64,000 bases of DNA from Bdellovibrio sp. CG22_combo_CG10-13_8_21_14_all_39_27 (lineage in GTDB: Bacteria; Bdellovibrionota; Bacteriovoracia; Bacteriovoracales; Bacteriovoracaceae): contig PCTW01000054.1 of the NCBI GenBank assembly GCA_002786715.1, positions 38,122 through 102,121 on the forward strand, written 5' to 3'. This document shows positions 61,245 through 64,000 of this stretch, in pieces; position 1 is the stretch's first letter; each line of letters opens with the position of its first letter. The notes below the pieces were generated by a model. That model was not told where the DNA came from and ran no database searches. It saw only the letters and a list, made by a program, of their open reading frames with translations. The position numbers were made by a program, and so were the translations under genes.

Positions 61245-63386
61245 ATGTTGAAAAAATCTTTATTAATCATTGTTTCACTTTTAATTATTGCTTGTTCTAC
61301 AACGCCGCTTACACGTGATCCGGCTTCAGTGTTGGCCTGCAAAGATTTGATTGAAGAAATTCTTCAAGCAAACTTTGTAAATGTAAAAAAGAGCTTTGGA
61401 AGATTCCTTGAAGATCAGGCATCGGATAAAGAAGTCGAACTTATTTCCAAAAACTTAGATGCTCTTCTTTTTGTTGATTACATTCATTCAATCGATGAAT
61501 TGTACCATTACAACCAGCTCGCAAAGGGTTTAACTGATTCTCAAATCGGTGATATTTATCAAAATGGTAATTACGGAGTCAGTCCTTTTCAAAACTATTT
61601 AAATGCGAGTGCCTATCTTTTTAATGATAAGCCTAAAATGTCTTTTGACACTCTTAAAGAAGTACACAAGAAAATGATGGCTGACGGTGTTGATGGAATT
61701 CCTTTGGATCAAATTGGGGTTGCCAGAAAAATGGGGATTATGGGCAATGCCACCGGTTCAATGGCCATTGACAAAGAAGTTTATGAGGAATTGCAGAAAA
61801 ATGTTTATTTAAATCTCGATCAATTAAGACAAGTCTCGAGCGGGAAATACGAAGGTTATATTCACTACGCCAATATTGAGAGTCTTAATCCCAAGCTCCT
61901 TGAAAAAATTAAGAGCATAGATAAAAAATTGTTTGATGATTTAGTCTCTTATCAAGCAGCTCCAAGCTCTACTCTTTACCCAGAGCTTACAGAAAGAATG
62001 GTCAACACTCTGATGGAAGACCTTCTTTCTTGGTTTGTAAAACAAAGGGATCAGATTGGAGACATTGAATCGGCTGCTCAATTTAAAAAATTCGTAAATT
62101 TAATTGCACAATTTCAAAGAGATATGATTTCCATTCATCCTTTCAGAGATGGAAATGGAAGATCTGTTCGACAATTTGCACTCTATTATCCTTTCTGGTT
62201 AGAAGGACTGCCACCACCGCGATTGGTAGATGTTAATAACGACATTTATGTATCAGTCGACAAATGGGCAGAGCAGATTGCTGATGGTGTAGGAAATTCT
62301 CTTGATATCTACAAATCGATGAAGAAGCGCATGGAGTTGGGCTTTCCCATTGAATCTACCCCCGAACTATTTGCACCAAGCATTCCTAAGAGAATTCAAA
62401 TTGGATTAAAAAGTGGAAAAGGGTTTAATGAAACCTTTAAGACGGAAGAGATCGATCCTGGGCAATTCGTAGAGTATTATATTCAAGCCCTAAGCCAACC
62501 TGAAATTGCACGAAATATTCAAGAAAATCCTGGACGTACTTATAATCAAATTGTCGACAAGTTTGAAACTTTCTACAAAAAATCTCATATGTACTACGAT
62601 CATCAAACTAAAGGTCGTGAAAAGCTTGGTGTTAACTTTGTCGATATCGACTTTAAGGCTTCATTCGCTAATAAAAGCTTTAAGGATGCCAAACAATATA
62701 AAACCAAAATGGAACGCTGGTATAGAGATGAAACCATTTGGCGAGGATTATCCAGACAGGATCGAGAGATAGAAGAATCTGAAATTGTTTCGATGTTTTC
62801 ACAAATTCATTATCAATTTTCCTCTAACCAAGTGATGGGGCAAATGAGACCTCAAATGAAAGACAGTGATGTACGTCGGCTCGTATTCAATAATTTTGAT
62901 CGATACAATTCTGAGCTATTCACAGATAAGTTTATAGCAATGGCCCGTGATCACTCCGAGTCAGGTCCCCAATACGGTATTAGCTATGGTTATTCGACAA
63001 GTAAAAATCGTACTGTCGGAAAAGCTTTTGCCATGGGGGCCATGGTTATTGCTCCGTACGGAAAACATCAAGAGATGCAACATCTTCTTAAATCAAGAGT
63101 TTTGGTTGGTATGAAAAGGGCGAATAAAGATGTTGATCTTACTCGCTTAAAACAACTTCGAAACAGTTTTTCATATAAGTATGGTCGGCAGCAAGAGGTC
63201 ATGGGGATTGGGGCAGCTGATCCTGATTCTGTTGATTTTGTCCAACTCATAGGAGCTGATGGAGGCGTTTTAAAGTCGTTTGTGAGAAACCCTAAAAAAC
63301 CTTCACAGGTGTTGGTGTTTGAATCTGAAGTTTCAGACCTCGCAAGTATTCCAGGAAATCCTATCCAAGTTATTGATTTAGATTAA
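61245..63386 (+). CDS. Lipoprotein with Fic domain and ADP-ribosyltransferase-like domain
   Basis: 713 residues. Lipoprotein signal with lipobox LIIAC (Cys17). The Fic domain spans about 130-350: LKEVHKKMM, GYIHYANI, and the complete motif HPFRDGNGRSVR (His298, Asp302, Asn304, Arg306, Arg309), so AMP or another nucleotide moiety could be transferred to a hydroxyl side chain. The C-terminal part has the mono-ADP-ribosyltransferase pattern: Arg500 in TIWRGLSR, S584-T585-S586 in YGYSTSKN followed by AFAMG, and Q649-Q650-E651 in YGRQQEVMG. Together they suggest a surface or periplasmic effector with two protein-modifying activities, for host/prey or self targets. Fic is certain by motif; ART is inferred from the triad. 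Confidence 0.8.
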   Translation: MLKKSLLIIVSLLIIACSTTPLTRDPASVLACKDLIEEILQANFVNVKKSFGRFLEDQASDKEVELISKNLDALLFVDYIHSIDELYHYNQLAKGLTDSQIGDIYQNGNYGVSPFQNYLNASAYLFNDKPKMSFDTLKEVHKKMMADGVDGIPLDQIGVARKMGIMGNATGSMAIDKEVYEELQKNVYLNLDQLRQVSSGKYEGYIHYANIESLNPKLLEKIKSIDKKLFDDLVSYQAAPSSTLYPELTERMVNTLMEDLLSWFVKQRDQIGDIESAAQFKKFVNLIAQFQRDMISIHPFRDGNGRSVRQFALYYPFWLEGLPPPRLVDVNNDIYVSVDKWAEQIADGVGNSLDIYKSMKKRMELGFPIESTPELFAPSIPKRIQIGLKSGKGFNETFKTEEIDPGQFVEYYIQALSQPEIARNIQENPGRTYNQIVDKFETFYKKSHMYYDHQTKGREKLGVNFVDIDFKASFANKSFKDAKQYKTKMERWYRDETIWRGLSRQDREIEESEIVSMFSQIHYQFSSNQVMGQMRPQMKDSDVRRLVFNNFDRYNSELFTDKFIAMARDHSESGPQYGISYGYSTSKNRTVGKAFAMGAMVIAPYGKHQEMQHLLKSRVLVGMKRANKDVDLTRLKQLRNSFSYKYGRQQEVMGIGAADPDSVDFVQLIGADGGVLKSFVRNPKKPSQVLVFESEVSDLASIPGNPIQVIDLD

Positions 63387-63477
63387 TGACAGTGACTAAA
63401 AAATAGACACTTATTCTTAAGCTATTTCAATTATCTAGCTCTATTTCCTTGGCATCTTTTTTGCTCTAATTAATCTC

Positions 63478-64000
63478 ATGAAGAAATTCGTGCTTTTCTT
63501 TTTCTTGTTTTCAACAAAGCTGTGGGCGTTAGCTCCTTATCCTTATTATTTTTCAACGGCAACGCTTGATAAAGGAAATGGGGACCATAAAATACAACTT
63601 CTTCATCATGGTATTAGTGCGCTTCAAAAGCGAATTGATCTCATTCGCCGAGCTCGTAAATCAATTGAAATTGAGACTTTTATTTGGGAAAAGGACCGAG
63701 CAGGTCGTCTTCTTTTTGAAGAGCTTATTCAGAAAAAGTTAAAAAATCCAGAAGTTCAAATCAAACTCTTGATCGATGAATCAATCACAGTTTGGGAAAT
63801 GGATGATTTTGTGGGGCAGTATTTGAAGAAAAAAGGAATCGAAGTTTCTTTTTACAATAGAGCGCTTGATCCGATAACTGCACAATTTAGAACTCATAGA
63901 AAGATTTTTATCGTGGATGGAGAACAAGCGATCATTGGCGGAAGAAATATCGGAGATGATTATTTTGATCTTTCTCATGAATATAATTTTCTTGATCGGG
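63478..64000 (+). CDS. Phospholipase D-like / cardiolipin synthase-like protein, 3' end cut by window
   Basis: 174 codons are visible before the window ends. Signal peptide (MKKFVLFFFLFSTKLWA), then the start of a PLD-fold domain: LIRRARKSIEIETFIWEKD (about 55-73) and the HKD motif THRKIFIVDGEQAIIGGRN (about 140-158) with His-x-Lys-x4-Asp. PLD-family members include cardiolipin synthases, phospholipases and nucleases; a secreted form could attack phospholipids outside the cytoplasm. A second HKD motif is expected beyond the window. Starts 91 nt after the Fic-ART gene on the same strand. No Shine-Dalgarno; TCTAAT ends 7 nt before the ATG. Confidence 0.8.
   Translation, partial: MKKFVLFFFLFSTKLWALAPYPYYFSTATLDKGNGDHKIQLLHHGISALQKRIDLIRRARKSIEIETFIWEKDRAGRLLFEELIQKKLKNPEVQIKLLIDESITVWEMDDFVGQYLKKKGIEVSFYNRALDPITAQFRTHRKIFIVDGEQAIIGGRNIGDDYFDLSHEYNFLDR

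Noticed and set aside
61839..61856. SGKYEG at residues 199-204 of the Fic lipoprotein fits the Fic inhibitory motif (S/T)xxxE(G/N).
   Set aside because: The motif carries little information, and its context (LRQVSSGKYEGYIHY) looks like the strand region between the inhibitory helix and the active site of Fic domains. Not strong enough to call auto-inhibition without a structure.

Overview
The window is a 64 kb piece of an AT-rich, Gram-negative bacterial chromosome (roughly 38-40% G+C by eye). The content points to a deltaproteobacteria-like, Bdellovibrionota/Bacteriovorax-type organism: a myxobacterial-style gliding cluster (TolQ, two TolR, TPR proteins, an FHA-TonB protein, an outer-membrane barrel and a von Willebrand A lipoprotein), a probable DUF6178 protein, a ceramide-type sphingolipid desaturase, and many secreted or lipid-anchored proteins of unknown function. 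This assignment is inferred from gene content; there is no rRNA here. I saw no tRNA gene, insertion sequence, prophage or CRISPR array.

Layout. 1-3.1 kb: a desaturase cut by the window edge and an MMPL-type transporter (minus). 3.2-7.5 kb: a secreted protein translationally coupled to a large RnfD/UnbU-like membrane domain fused to FG-GAP repeats and an ASPIC/UnbV domain. 7.5-18.8 kb: ten minus-strand genes forming a Glt/Agl-like gliding machine. 19.2-22.2 kb: a small HExxH protein, a Cys-rich repeat protein, a structured intergenic element that may be an ncRNA, and a membrane-tethered HTH regulator. 22.2-27.5 kb: lipid and envelope genes (esterase, DGK1/SEC59-like kinase, a transglycosylase-like secreted protein, aldo/keto reductase, sphingolipid desaturase). 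27.7-34.6 kb: SRAP, DUF6178, two small unknowns, a CpaF-type ATPase, a YciO-type protein and a glycosyltransferase. 34.7-38.2 kb: deoC, a two-component pair, fabI and a 42-residue membrane peptide. 38.3-39.3 kb: divergent zinc-ribbon genes. 39.2-46.8 kb: a heme operon, hemA-hemC(D)-hemL-[kinase-regulator]-hemE-hemN, with a two-component system embedded in it. 47-53 kb: Na/Pi-type transporter, IMPDH/GMPR, PlsB-like acyltransferase, folE. 53-54.5 kb: infC-rpmI-rplT. 54.5-59.7 kb: TolC, RND pump and TetR with a palindromic operator. 59.7-64 kb: a DASS transporter, a lipoprotein with Fic and ADP-ribosyltransferase motifs, and the start of a phospholipase D-like gene.

Most interesting signals: (1) the 713-residue lipoprotein combining an intact Fic motif (HPFRDGNGR) with an R / STS / QxE ADP-ribosyltransferase pattern; (2) the UnbU-UnbV fusion outside any enediyne cluster; (3) a two-component system inside a heme operon that also has a HemC-HemD fusion and a truncated HemA; (4) several genes whose ATG lies 6-7 nt after a good -10 box with no ribosome-binding site, suggesting leaderless mRNAs; (5) a structured intergenic element with its own strong terminator at about 20.4-20.67 kb.

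Many starts were moved from the longest reading frame to the one supported by a Shine-Dalgarno sequence or by family structure; the reason is given in each entry. infC begins with ATT.
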